Source: Mesostigma viride (lineage: Eukaryota > Streptophyta > Mesostigmatophyceae > Mesostigmatales > Mesostigmataceae). Taken from it: DNA of 64,000 nucleotides. The position numbers were made by a program, and so were the translations under genes. Location: the NCBI GenBank assembly GCA_009746045.1, contig RPFO01001864.1, positions 1 through 64,000 of the forward strand, in the 5' to 3' direction. The notes below the pieces were generated by a model. That model saw nothing but the letters and a program-made list of their open reading frames with translations, was not told the origin of the DNA and did not search any database. Positions 19,731 to 30,440 of this stretch are shown here, piece by piece (positions within the stretch are counted from its first letter, which is position 1; each line of letters begins with the position of its first letter).

Positions 19731-20430
19731 TACAGCACTGGCGTGCCTCCCACGGGCTTGCACACGCGGGCGCTTCCCCACAGGGGGGGGTCGTTGTCCT
19801 CTATGACCTGGGCCCACTTGGCCTTGTCCATCATCTTCTAATTCCAAATCACGGAGAGGCCTAGGCCCCCCATGTCCTCTACTAGCTGTTCTTTGAAGGT
19901 GCGGGCCTTGCGGCGTCTAACATCGCTGGGCCCGGCCCACATCAGGAGGTGCCGGCCAGGCTGAGCTGGTCGCAGTCCCACGGGGGGGGCACGTGAGGTG
20001 TCTACCTGGTTGGTGTGAGCTAGGTGCCCTACTAGCTGCAGGCGCCGCTGCTTAATGGTGCTGGTGATACATGGCATGCCAAGGTACAGGTCCTCACTGC
20101 GGACATGAGCAGCATATCCTACTCTGAAAATGGAACGCAGCATGTTGGTGACCGCGCCGTCCAGCTTGCGGGCCAGGTCGGCGGTGAGGGTCCACGTCTC
20201 GGCCCCATACGTGAGAATAGGAAGGACGAGGACCTTGAACAGGTCCAGTTTCTCGATCTTGCCCAGGGGCTTGCGCCACAGGGCCCGGTACTGGCGTAAA
20301 GCGTGCCAGGCGAGGGAGATGCGATGGTCCACATCCACCTCGCAGCTAGGGAGCAGGCTGCCCAGCAGCTTGACGCGGTCCCGATACAGGACTCGAGAGC
20401 CGTCGAGGAGATAGAGGGGTGGCGGTGAGT
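19731..20430 (-). pseudogene. LINE family A reverse transcriptase C-terminus, 5' truncated
   Basis: Minus-strand coding from about 20430 to 19838: LLDGSRVLYRDRVKLLGS, then KIEKLDLFKVLVLPILTYG and AETWTL, the conserved segment after the palm of L1/RTE-type RTs, then a DQVDTS-type C-terminus with GHLAHTNQVDTS. A small insertion near 19836 creates the stop; the copy at 30010-30182 reads through this point. Palm and endonuclease are missing, so this is a dead 5'-truncated copy. The 3' UTR continues at 17522-17720 after removal of the ORF1-only insertion. Confidence 0.8.
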
Positions 20431-20449
20431 GGGTGGCGGTGAGAGGGCA

Positions 20450-20600
20450 CCATAGTTATAGAGTTGGCTTGTTTTTGTAGATAGCTTAGACCGGTAGGAT
20501 TAATAAATAGCTTAGACCGGTAGGATTGCGTGTACCCATCCACCCATCCATTAGGGTTAATGCTCCGTGACTCCCTCGCCAACGGGAGCACGAGTTTACT
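20450..20600 (+). mobile_element. LINE 3'-end fragment, plus orientation
   Basis: AGACCGGTAGGATT repeats, CCCATCCA repeats, then GTGACTCCC...CAACGGGAGCACG (about 20567-20592): the 3' UTR and hairpin of family A in plus orientation, with a degenerate AT tail. Confidence 0.6.
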
Positions 20601-21796
20601 GATTTATATAATCACTAGAGGGAATAGATGAATGCATAAAGAGTCAAGAACGAGTTTTTTTCTTTGTTCGCAGACAGGATTGTAAAAACTTGTGACCCAT
20701 GCTGACTGCAGCAAGCAAAATCAGTCAAAATGGGTTGGAAATTGCCGAAAAGGCATTCAAAAGGGTACAATTCGTCACCAGGGATTCGCGTGCCGTCACC
20801 AATCACACTACTAAACTGGCCCAAGGCAGCTTAACTTCGCAGGTCTGATGGGATGCGGTGTGTTCTGCCTGGTATGAACGAATCATACCTACCGCGCAGT
20901 ATCCAAGCTATATAAACAGTACGGTAGACAGCACATCCTTCATCCTTGCCCCCGCCGCTTGACGGAAAGGTGCAGGGAGACACGTGGCGGTCATTGCAGA
21001 CTACACAGCCATGGAGATTAGGAAAATGTGAGTTCGTGGCCTCAAGCAAGCGAGAGGCGCACTACCAATTAAATCCAGTTGGACAGCTGGAAAATTTTCT
21101 CGTTGTATCACGATAGCCTTGAAAATGCAATCTTTCAACAGATCTCGCGGTTGATACAATAAGCTACCAGCGTATATACGTTGACATCTCGAGGCGTGAG
21201 CTTCGTGCATTGCGTTAAAAGCCTAACTGCGGAAAAATGGCGCATCCTGTTGGAGCTTGCCAGTTGGTTCTGCCGTTGCAGACTTTTGCGGCCTCGAGTG
21301 CTCGACAGGCTGGAGTGTTAGTGCCCTCCTTTCTCGGTTCCCGCAAACTCCTGCCCCGCAAATCCCGGCTTTCTCAAGCATTCCGGGCAGGAGTACGATG
21401 CATGGGTGGACAATGGACGAACAATCCTTCTTATTATATGTAATGGTAAGATGATGGTCATGTCTAAAAGCCAACAGTCTATCTATACTGTAAACCCTTC
21501 ATAGGGCTTGCATCGACCTGGGCTCAAGTGCATCCGTCATCAGTCGGTGCAAGACGTACAATTGATTACTAGAGCACCCCGGCCAGTGACTCCACCCCGC
21601 CCCAAATGGCAGTCCTAGCAACCAACCACCCCGCGCGCAACCCGCATTTTCGTGTCTTAGCAAGCAACCGAACAGGGTGCAGCCCGCGTTTTAGTGTTTT
21701 GCGCCTGGATTGGGCGCAGCTTGGAGACCCGTCCACTATTGGACCGCTTTCCCATGTTTGAATCGGTCGCGTATTCGCAGCGCTCTCAATAGTCCG
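20601..21796. other. No gene recognised
   Basis: About 1.2 kb of mixed-composition DNA with only short unsupported frames on both strands and no repeat related to the neighbours. Confidence 0.6.
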
Positions 21797-21801
21797 GGCC
21801 T

Positions 21802-21832
<31 letters not shown>

Positions 21833-22095
21833 AGTCCGGGATACAGCTGAATTAGTAAAGTAGATAATAGGACAAAAACTCGTGGGTGGGTGGGTGGGTG
21901 GGTGGGTGGGTGGGTGGGTGGGTGGGTGGGTGGGTGGGTGGGTGGGTGGGTGGGTGGGTGGGTGGGTGGGTGGGTGGGTGGGTGGGTGGGTGGGTGGGTG
22001 GGTGGGTGGGTGGGTGGGTGGGTGGGTGGGTGGGTGGTGGGTGGGTGGGTGGGTGGGTGGGTGGGTGGGTGGGTGGGTGGGTGGGTGGGTGGGTA
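21797..22095. repeat. (CAA)n and (TGGG)n microsatellites
   Basis: A CAA tract at about 21804-21830 and about 210 bp of TGGG repeat from 21882. The tetranucleotide is open in several frames on both strands, so long 'GGWV' and 'HPPT' frames here are artefacts. Confidence 0.95.
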
Positions 22096-22145
22096 GGTAA
22101 ATGTCAACAAAGGTGCTCGACCTCCGCGAGGAGGCCAAGCTTGCC

Positions 22146-24193
22146 AATTAATTAATTAATTAGGAAATTAACTCCGTTGGGAGTATATGGAGCACATTCC
22201 AGAGAAGGGGCATATGGCTTTTAATACATTCTAAGCTACTTCCTGCAAGGGTGGGAATGTAAACGACACTTGCTCTAGGTGCACCAAGGGCACCTGCACC
22301 ACCAGAGCTATCAAGCTCAACCCAACTAAGGGGAGCCTGTCATGGGGGGGGAAGATCATCATGGTTATACAAGAGCTAGAGCGTGGCATCTCAGCAGAGA
22401 GCAGCTCTCTGCGTGGGCACATCATAACTAAATAAAGCTAGGCATCATCTGGGGTGTGGCACATCATAGGCACACATGTACATGGCTAAATAATGCTCTT
22501 GAATCAGCTGGTATCGTGCCTGTAGGAGGCGTACATGTACATGGCCACGGTCTATCTATTCTACACTACTACTGCTGAATTCCCCTAAGCTGGGGCGTCT
22601 GGAGTCGCTGGGGCCGCGGGGGTCGCATGCCAGGGCTTGTGGCCGACGTAGATGGTCACCCCCTTCCAGTACACCGGCTGCCCCGCCTTGGTCTGCCGGA
22701 GCTGGAGGTAGGTCGACCATAGCTCCCGTCGCCGTTGTTGCTGCGCCAGGGTCAAGTCGTCGTCAAGGGTGAAGTGAGTCTTCTCGAGCCGCTTGCGGCG
22801 TCTGAGAAAAGAAATCTTGTCCGCCGGTTTCTTAAAGGTGAGAAGGAGCGGGGGCGCCCCTGCCTTGCCCCGCGCGCGGGGAAGGCGGTGGGCGACCAGC
22901 TCGATCAGCTCACCGGTAAGGGCCATGCGGCCAAGGATTTTGCTCTAGCAAACGCCTGTGCAAGCGTCATGCACAGAATTTTCACCTTCCTCCATGTCGA
23001 AGTTCTTGACGACGACGTTGAGGCTGCGCTTGGCGAGCTCGCCCTCCTCGCGGAGGTCCAGCGTCTGCTGCTGGAGCTGTGCTGCGACGGCGGAGGTGGT
23101 GGAGGTGGTGTGCTGCTTAAGCATGTCCGCCCAGGTCGGGATATGGGAGGAGCATCGCCAGCCAGGCCAGCTGGGGCTGGCTTGGCGGCAATGTCCTTCA
23201 CCGCTTGGGCGGTGAGGCCTGCGGTGTTTTGCAGGACCTCGATGGCGATGGCATTGTCCTTGAGGCGCTGATCAATGTCGCGGCCGGAGCTGGGCGGTGA
23301 TGGAGTCGGTGGAGGCGGAGGGGGGGGGGGGGGAGGCGAGGAGGGTGGCGGTGGCGGTGGGAATGGCGGGGAGCTCAGCAGCCAGCGTGCGACCCACGGC
23401 TGCCACATCTGCAGCAAGGGGCGTCACGTGCTGTGAGATGGCGTCGTGGAGGTGGAGAAGGAAGGTGGATTCGGTCAAGGGGGCGGGGTTCAGAATGAGG
23501 TCCTCGGCAGAGCCCTGAAGGATGGTAAAGAGAGCTGTGAGCTGAAGGCGGGGGCGAGACCAGCCGGCCAGGTTGGTCAAAGAAGCTATGTAAGATACGC
23601 GGTGGGAAAACCGGCCGTCAGCTCCGTTGCGGAAAAAGTTGGTTTTGAAATGGAGTTGCTGGCACAGGGCCAGCAGCACGGCGTGTGAGTCCCGTAAAAC
23701 ACGAGCTCCAGTATCTTGATGGGTGGCATGTCGAAAAGGCCAGGCCAGTTGACGTCGAAGGTGGTAAAGAGCCTGTCGACGTCAAAATCGCGCTCAGACC
23801 AGCCAGGTTTGCCTGGGCGACTGCGCTTTGGGTCAGGCGATGCAGAGGGCGAGGAAAGCCCGGGAGGTAGCTGGGCGACCACCAGTGCGCGACTAGTGCC
23901 ACCACTGCCTTCCGGACCTGAGGGCGAAGCTGCAGCCGGAGCTGCTCGACGTATTTTCATTGCCTAGCGCAGCCGCCAGGCTGCGTTGCGTCGAGGAGCG
24001 TTTGCTCGTCATATATTGCGTAATAGCTTCGGAAAATTATGTCAGCGTGTGCGTCTTAGAAAGACGAAGCGATTGTGATATTCACGGCCGAATTCGGTGG
24101 CCAAACGTGAAAGTTATGAGCTCCGCCGTCAGCCATGGCTACCTCGTGGCTAGTGGGTGTGGAATGAAATTGCATAGCTTACATCATCCATTC
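22146..24193 (-). mobile_element. ORF1-only retroposon copy 2, nested
   Basis: Minus strand: TTAA tail at the left end, hairpin ACTCC-GTTG-GGAGT (22171-22184), 3' UTR, ORF1 remains, and a 5' UTR matching copy 1 (GGTAGCCATGGCTGACGG complement near 24140). Flanks AAGCTTGCC (22137-22145) and CAGCTCGCC (24194-24202) are a slightly diverged duplication inside another ORF1. Confidence 0.8.
22585..23960 (-). pseudogene. ORF1p-like gene of copy 2, frameshifted
   Basis: The reading moves between frames: 23960 to ~23600 (N-terminus with SPSGPEGSGGTSRALVVAQ), ~23680 to ~23272, ~23280 to ~22920 (ending in the coiled-coil part), and 22926 to 22585 (LPRARGKAGAPPLLLTFKKP, TLDDDLTLAQQQRRRELW). Homologous throughout to the intact protein at 17894-19315, with a small extra sequence near 22950. 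Non-functional as it stands. Confidence 0.75.
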
Positions 24194-24643
24194 CAGCTCG
24201 CCAAGCGCAGCCTCAACGTCGTCGTCAAAACTTCGACATGGAAGAAGGTGAGAATTCCGAGAAGCTTGCACGTGCGTTTGAGAGAGAAATTCTTAGTCGC
24301 ATGGGCCTTGCCGGTGAGATGATTCGAGCTGGTCGCCCACCGCCTTTCCCGCGCGCGGGGTAAGGCAGGAACGTCCCCGCTCCTTCTCACCTTTAAGAAA
24401 CCGGCGGACAAGATTTCTTTTCTCAGACGCCGCAAGCGGCTCGAGAAGACTCACTTCACCCTTGACGACCACTTGACCCTGGCGCAGCAACAACGGCGAT
24501 GGGAGCTATGGTCGACCTACCTCCAGCTCCGGCAGACCAAGGCGGGGCAGCCGGTGTACTGGAAGGGGGCGACCATCTACGTCGGCCACAAGCCCTGGCA
24601 TGCGACCCCCGCGGCCCCAGCGACTCCAGACGCCCCAGCTTAG
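24194..24643 (+). pseudogene. ORF1p-like gene fragment of copy 3
   Basis: RNA-binding and C-terminal part of the same protein family, resuming at CTCGCCAAGCGCAGCCTCAA after the nested copy. It contains single-base losses (around 24230 and 24322) that break the frame. Confidence 0.7.
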
Positions 24644-24691
24644 GGGAATACAGCAGTAGTAGTGTAGAATAGATAGACCGTGGCCATGTAC

Positions 24692-25112
24692 TTTCTGATT
24701 TGGCACGCCGCAAAGGTGAAAACCATTTGCGTTCAGTGCCGGTCCGCGGAAAACGCGATCTGCAAATGAATCGAACTGGGGACCTCTCGCACCCACTTTT
24801 GCTGACTGACTGATAGGACGGACATCTCCTGATCCGAAGGCATCGCCAGCTGACACCTACAGTCCAGCCGCAAAAGTTCTCCTTTCCGGGGAGTGATGCA
24901 AGCCATTTGGATTTGGTATTAGATAAATCATTCGAGATCTGTGTGTGTAGGAGTACTACACGTGTACGTGTCCACTCGAGACTTGTTCAGTCTCGACACG
25001 TGAGACGGTTTGAACACGGCTGGAACCTTCTTTAGAAGGGGGCGTAGCCGGTACGTACTATCGAGATCAGCCAAGGGTATATTCTGATTTGGCACGCCGC
25101 AAAGGTGAAAAC
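24692..25112. mobile_element. 421-bp insert with 32-bp terminal direct repeats
   Basis: Inserted in the 3' UTR of copy 3 with a GTAC duplication (24688-24691, 25113-25116). A 32-bp sequence containing GATTTGGCACGCCGCAAAGG occurs at both ends (24692-24723 and 25081-25112, first base different). The minus strand of the left half contains GGTCCCCAGTTCGATTC, similar to a tRNA T-arm/B box, so a tRNA-derived SINE is possible. A related 112-bp piece lies at 27755-27866. Confidence 0.6.
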
Positions 25113-25422
25113 GTACATGTACGCCTCCTATACAGGCACGATACCAGCTGATTCAAGAGCATTATTTAGCCATATGTACATGTGTGCCTATGATGTGCCA
25201 CACCCCAGATGATGCCTAGCTTTATTTAGTTATATGCTGTGCCCATGCAGAGAGCTGCTCTCTGCTGAGATGCCACGCTCTAGCTCTTGTATAGCCATGA
25301 TGATCTTCCCCCCCCATGACAGGCTCCCCTGGGTTGAGCTTGATAGCTCTGGTGGTGCAGACGCCCTTGGTGCACCTAGAGCAAGGGTTGTTTACATTCC
25401 CACCCTTGCAGGAAGTAGCTTA

Positions 25423-25709
25423 ATTAATAGACACGTGACTGCTTCACGTGAGCATAAGGCCTCAGTGGGAGGGGAACATGGGATGGAATGGATGGATGGT
25501 GTAAGCTATCTAGGTCCTAGTTACAGGGGTGTGGGCACCGCGGCCCGAATCGCTATGAATGCCATACTCACGATCACGATCACGATCACGAACTGTCCAC
25601 GGGTGGCGGCCCTGCCGCGCGCGGCCGGGGGCACGCCAGGTGAGGACATATCGCCCAGGCTGGGCGGGCTTGGTGCCAGCTAGTCTATCTGATGTATATA
25701 CCTGATCTA
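25423..25709 (-). mobile_element. LINE family C 3' fragment, nested
   Basis: 287 bp flanked by the 13-bp duplication AGGAAGTAGCTTA (25410-25422, 25710-25722). The tail ATTAAT is at the left, so it is a minus-strand, strongly 5'-truncated insertion. It matches the 3' end of the larger element starting at 25759 and contains a (CACGAT)n patch at 25570-25590. Confidence 0.85.
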
Positions 25710-25758
25710 AGGAAGTAGCTTAGAATGTATTAAAAGCCATATGCCCCTTCTCTGGGAT

Positions 25759-27679
25759 TAATTAATTAATTAATTAATAGACACGTGACTGCGTCACGTG
25801 AGCATAAGTCCTCAGTGGGAGGGGAACATGGGATGGAATGGATGGTATAAGCTATCTAGGTCCTAGTTACAGGGGTGTGGGCACCGCGGCCCAAATCGCT
25901 ATGAATGCCATACTTGGTCACACGCGGAGCCCCCACAGGCTTGGGGGTGGTCTCCTTCATCACTACTTGCCATCTATCCTTGCGCACCATCTGCCTCCAT
26001 ATTACAGACAAACCAGGAGGCTGCCCGGGGTGAGCCCGTCACGTCTAGTGTAGCACATGTCCATGCCGAGTCTATCACGAAAAGTCCACGGGTGGCGGCC
26101 CTGCCGCGCGCGGCCGGGGGCACGCCAGGTGAGGACATATCGCCCAGGCTGGGCGGGCTTGGTGCCAGCTAGTCTATCTGATGTATCTACCTGATCTGTG
26201 CGGGCCAGGTGCCCGGCTAGGCCCAGGCGCCTGTGCCTAATAATGTGGGAAACATAGGGCAAATCAGCGTACAAATCCTCATTACTAATGTGCAAACCAA
26301 AGGGGATGTTAAGGGCCTTGCGCAGCATCTTGGTGACGGCGCCGTCGAGTCGTTGCTCCAGCTCCTGCATCAGTGACAGTCCACGTCTCGGCGCCGTAGG
26401 TCAGGATCGTCAGAATGACGACCTTGAAGAGGTCACGCTTGACGATCCGGGGTAGGGCGGGGTTGCTCCACCAGCGGCGGTGGTCATGGAGGTGCGCCCA
26501 CGCCATGCCGATCCGTGTCGTCATGTCGTCCTCGCAGTCGGGAAGCCAACTGCCGAGCAGCTTGAAGCGGCCTGAAGGAGGGTAGTTGACCTCGGCATCG
26601 TCTAAGAGGCGGAGTGTGGGTGGGGGCCCTGCCATGCCGAGGGCCAGGGCCTCCGTTTTGGGGCTGATTTCTAGACCAACTGCCCGAGCCTCGAGCGCCA
26701 GGCAGTCCAGCCAAAGTTGGGCAGACTCCGGCTTCTCGATGAGCGTGATGTCGTCGGCATAAATGAGGTCAGCTAGTAAATTCTGCTTGTTAGTCGGCCC
26801 CCCTTCCCCAAGCTCGTTCGTGATCGCTAGGCCAGGGGCACGGCCTGCAATGCTAGCAAAGCGAGCACGTGCCTGGCGCATAACATAATCCACTACAATA
26901 ATAAACAGGTACGGCGACAGGACGCAACCCTGCCAGACGCCGGTCTGCAGTGGGCATGGCGGGGTAATGCCGTGTTGAGTGCGCACCGAAGTGGTGGACC
27001 CCTCATACAGCGTGCGGATGACGGTAATCAGGGGAGTGGGGACGCGAGCGCGAGCAAGTACAGCCCATAGAGCGTCCCAGAGGACAGAATCAAAAGCCTT
27101 GATGAAGTCGACGAAGATCAGGATTGCGGGAAACTCACCAGGTTGCAGGAGAGCGATTTCCTCGAAGAGGCGACGCGCGACGAAGATGGCCATGACGGTG
27201 TTACGCCCAGGACGGAAGCCCATTTGACTTTCCCCAAGGTGACAGTCGAGAGCAGAACGAAGGCGGTTGAGGATCATGCGCATGAACAACTTAAGTGCGG
27301 CGCTCTGGATGCAGTCTGACTCCTCTGTAGTTGGCGGGGTCGTCAGGGGAACCTTTGTTTTTGTACAGCATAATACGGTAGCTGTGCTGCCACTCAGGAA
27401 TCGGCGGCACGTCGGCAAGCAGGATCCGGTTGCAGACGTCAAGCAGGAACCCCGTGAGCGCCGTCAGCTTAATCACCGGGGCTGGGAGCTGGTCAGGTCC
27501 AACGGCGGCATAAAAGCGGAGTTGCTTGGCGGCGGTGCTCAGCTCGAGCTCGGTGAACGGCGGGAGCTCGTTGGGGTCGGCCAGGGGTTCCGTCAGGGCT
27601 GGGTACGTGTAGTCCTGCTCAGCGGCGGGCGGCGTGGGCGGCGCAGGGACGTCCGCCGGTGCTACTGCCAGGCGTGCGA
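25759..27679 (-). mobile_element. LINE family C element, 5' truncated
   Basis: 1,921 bp flanked by the 11-bp duplication TTCTCTGGGAT (25748-25758, 27680-27690). A (TTAA)n tail at the left end marks minus orientation. It contains a 3' UTR and most of an RT domain and is truncated before any endonuclease. It interrupts the last 60 bp of ORF1-only copy 3. Confidence 0.85.
26002..27679 (-). pseudogene. LINE reverse transcriptase (family C), frameshifted
   Basis: Three minus frames in order: ~27679-27310 (AVGPDQLPAPVIKLTALTG, NYRGVRL), ~27310-26390 (MGFRPGRN, LIFVDFIKAFDSVLWDAL, GVWQGCVLSPYLF, LADLIYADDITLI, then LTYGAETWTV) and 26370-26002 (RRLGLAGHLARTDQVDTS). These are RT motifs 0-7 of an L1/R2-type non-LTR polymerase, with catalytic Asp in FVDF and YADD. 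Two frame changes and the missing N-terminus make it inactive. Confidence 0.85.
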
Positions 27680-27754
27680 TTCTCTGGGATATGTGCTACA
27701 TATACTCCCAACGGAGTTATTTTCCTATTTAATTAATTAATTAATCATATAGCC

Positions 27755-27866
27755 AGTTCGATTCCGGTCGGATTCATTTGCAGATCGCGTTTTTCCGCGT
27801 TTTCCGCGGCCCGGCACTGAACGCACTGAATGGTTTTCACCTTTGCGGAGTGCCTGCATGATCAGA
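27755..27866 (+). mobile_element. SINE-like fragment with 8-bp duplication
   Basis: 112 bp between ATATAGCC at 27747-27754 and 27867-27874. It begins AGTTCGATTCCGG (B-box-like) and ends ...GCATGATCAGA; its middle matches the complement of the insert at 24692. Confidence 0.55.
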
Positions 27867-27933
27867 ATATAGCCTTGACCCTTAATGGGCGTACAATATC
27901 CCGTTGGCCATAATTAATTAATTAATTAATTAA

Positions 27934-29837
27934 GGTGAGGGTATGGTGCCAGCCCCCCTGAAACCATACCATAGAATAACATGTACTGTTGACCTGGGGG
28001 GACCCAAGAGATGATTTTGGCATGTAAATAGGATGTATGGGGGTCCATCCCACCACTTGTTGAGGGTGGCATGCACAGTTACACGCTCGTATTGTGCTAA
28101 AAATAGCAAAAGACGCTATTTATGGCACATTCTGCCTAGGACAATAGGGGCATCTTTTTGCATGTTTCAATATATTCCCATTTAGTTGCCCCAGTTTGCA
28201 AATTTTCCACCGAATTGGCACCCCAAAATGGTGAGTATTTCATCAGTTATTAATTTTCCCCCAAAAGAGGTACTTTTTTGGGCTGAAAAAAATAAAACAA
28301 ATCATAGACACACAATTTGACCCTGGGGAGATATACACAAATACTAGACATGGGCATACACAATCCCACAAAGTTTGAGCTCATTCTGACTACAAACGTG
28401 GAAGTTATAGCGTTTGGCAGTTGGCCACCTGTGCAGCCGCTAAGGAAGGCAATAGTGAGTATTAAGGCACACTAACACTTTCTATGCCATCCAAATGGCT
28501 CCAGACCATGCCCAATTCGAGCACAACGTAGAAGGAGGTGGCTGGGCACCTCATGTGCCCTTGCCTTACCTTGGCACGGGCAACCTCATGGGTGTGTGCC
28601 CAGCAACAAGGCAGGTAGCTCTCCATGTCTAGCCAGCACTTCTGAAGCAAATTCTAGGCGTATGCTGTGATCATCATACCAAAACCAAGGTGTCCAATGC
28701 AAATAGACCCTAGAAAGCCATATCCACTGATTGCCCAATCAAGGGGAACAACAGACAGTCCACAGAGAAAGCATACTAATCATAAATGCTGCGTGCCAGG
28801 GCTTCTTACCATGGTTACTTTGCCTTGCTAGCATATGACAGGGCTGTCTCATAATTCAGTGGGAGAGAGGCCAAGAAAACAACGGTACCCCCTACCTACA
28901 TGCAGTTCCACCCATGCAATATGCCCCTCAGAACGCCCACTATAGCTTTTCTTTTCAGCGCGATTGTTTGCTAAGAAACAACCTCGACCTTGTGAGCCTC
29001 TAAGCACACTGAAACCACTGCTAAGAAAGGCTGCGTCAATATCCATACAAAACTGAGTGTTTTTACCAAACTCCTTCCAAGAAACCACTCGACAAATCCC
29101 TGACAACTTGCCAACATGCCACGGCTCATGATTTGACAAGTCCCAGCGATGCAACCTAGATAAAATCACTGAAAGCTGCCAGGAATCTGGCGATGCGCAT
29201 CACGGAATGGCATGCTACCTGGCGCTAACTGCGCGGATAGAAGGCGAAAACTTGCGTTGACAACCCTTAAAAGAAGCGAAAGATTCATAGGGGGACGCTA
29301 AGCACGGGATCGTACCATTACCGGCAGTGTCATATGCCCAGTGGCGCAAGAAAGACCAACCTTCCATGGAAGGATGAGACGCGCATCCGGCGAGCCTGGA
29401 CAGTGTCTTACCGAAAATGACGGAAATCTTGCAAAAACCCGGCGAATTTCTTTAGGATTCTCTATTCACAATGCAAACGCATCCTTGACGCTAAGTAAAG
29501 CCCATAAAACCTGACAATCACCGCCGCCAGCGTGCATTCTTATTTATTCCTCGCGACGAAAATTTCGGATTGGACCCCCGCGGCGATGGTCATCAATAAA
29601 ATTATCGACATTGCAAAGCGCACAAGCTTAGCGATGAAATAATATCATAAACTCATCGCCTTCAAGATTCTCGCAATTTCTCTGCATTCCGCTTGTTATA
29701 TTTGTCTAGTTTTGCCTGAAAGCCGTCGCCATGGCCAGCTCCGCTAGGGGTGCGCGCACCGTGCACCACTTTTTCACGGTACGGACGGGTACCGCGAATT
29801 TTTTCGGCGCCAAAAAATTCGCGCCCGGACCCTCACC
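27934..29837. mobile_element. TTAA-flanked inverted-repeat transposon, non-autonomous
   Basis: 1,904 bp bounded by TTAA (27930-27933, 29838-29841) with terminal inverted repeats GGTGAGGGT / ACCCTCACC. The right end carries a near-palindrome around GGCGCC flanked by A/T runs (about 29790-29820). No convincing ORF. It shares interior sequence (about 28080-28300) with the complement of about 48000-48250, so it is one of at least three family members here. TTAA duplications are characteristic of piggyBac, but no transposase is present to prove that. It sits inside the (TTAA)n tail of a LINE fragment. Confidence 0.7.
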
Positions 29838-29841
29838 TTAA

Positions 29842-30182
29842 TTAATTAGACTCGTGCTCCCGTTGGGGAGTCACGGAGCATTAACCCCGATGGATGGATG
29901 GATGGGTGCAAACAGTTCTACCGGTCTAATCTATCTACATTGGCTACATACTACATCTATCTAACAGCATTCTAACTACAACATCTATCTAGGCAGCCGC
30001 ACGCTGCCCTAGGGGAGCTATCTGGCGTGCCTCCCGCGGGGTTGCACACGCGGGCGCTTCCCCACTGGGGGGGGCTCGTTGTCCTCTATGACCTGGGCCC
30101 ACTTGGCCTTGTCCATCATCTTCTTCCAAATCACGGAGAGGCCTAGGCCCCCCATGTCCTCTACTAGCTGTTCTTTGAAGGT
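29842..30182 (-). mobile_element. LINE family A 3' end with RT C-terminal coding
   Basis: TTAA tail, hairpin CGTG-CTCCC-GTTG-GGGAG-T-CACG (29853-29875), 3' UTR, then minus-strand coding that matches 19739-19900 and reads through its stop. 5' truncated at about 30182. Confidence 0.75.
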
Positions 30183-30440
30183 TGGCCACAAGAATTAGGT
30201 ATTTAATCAAACTCGTGCTCCCGTTTGGGAGTCACGGAGCATTAACCCCGATAGATGGATGGATGGGTACACGCAATCCTACCGGTCTAAGCTATCTACA
30301 GGCATATATGTGTATATGATGTGTCTGATCAGAATATATGTGTATCCTTGATATATGTGTATATTAACCCCGATGGATGGATGGATGGATGGATGGATGG
30401 ATGGATGGATGGATGGATGGATGGATGGATGGATGGATTA
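30183..30440. repeat. LINE 3'-end fragment and (ATGG)n tract
   Basis: Another hairpin end in minus orientation (from about 30214), AGACCGG-type UTR sequence, ATATATGTGT direct repeats around CTGATCAGA, and about 75 bp of ATGG repeat (30362-30437). Confidence 0.6.

Larger units (their letters stand above)
22115..27745 (+). mobile_element. ORF1-only retroposon copy 3, host of four nested insertions
   Basis: A plus-strand, 5'-truncated copy whose pieces are 22115-22145, 24194-24691, 25113-25422, 25723-25758 and 27691-27745 (ending in hairpin 27704-27717 and a TTAA tail). Between them lie an inverted ORF1-only copy, a 421-bp direct-repeat-ended insert, a 287-bp LINE 3' fragment and a 1.9-kb LINE. 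Each is bounded by a duplication of the host element's own sequence. Confidence 0.8.

Noticed and set aside
21569-22155. Long GGWV and HPPT repeat frames
   Set aside because: Translation of a TGGG microsatellite in all frames.
24770-24890. Functional tRNA gene
   Set aside because: Only a B-box-like T-arm is seen; no full cloverleaf with acceptor stem could be drawn.
28849-29169. 106-codon minus frame in the TTAA element
   Set aside because: No motif or homologue recognised and not preserved in the related element at 46100.
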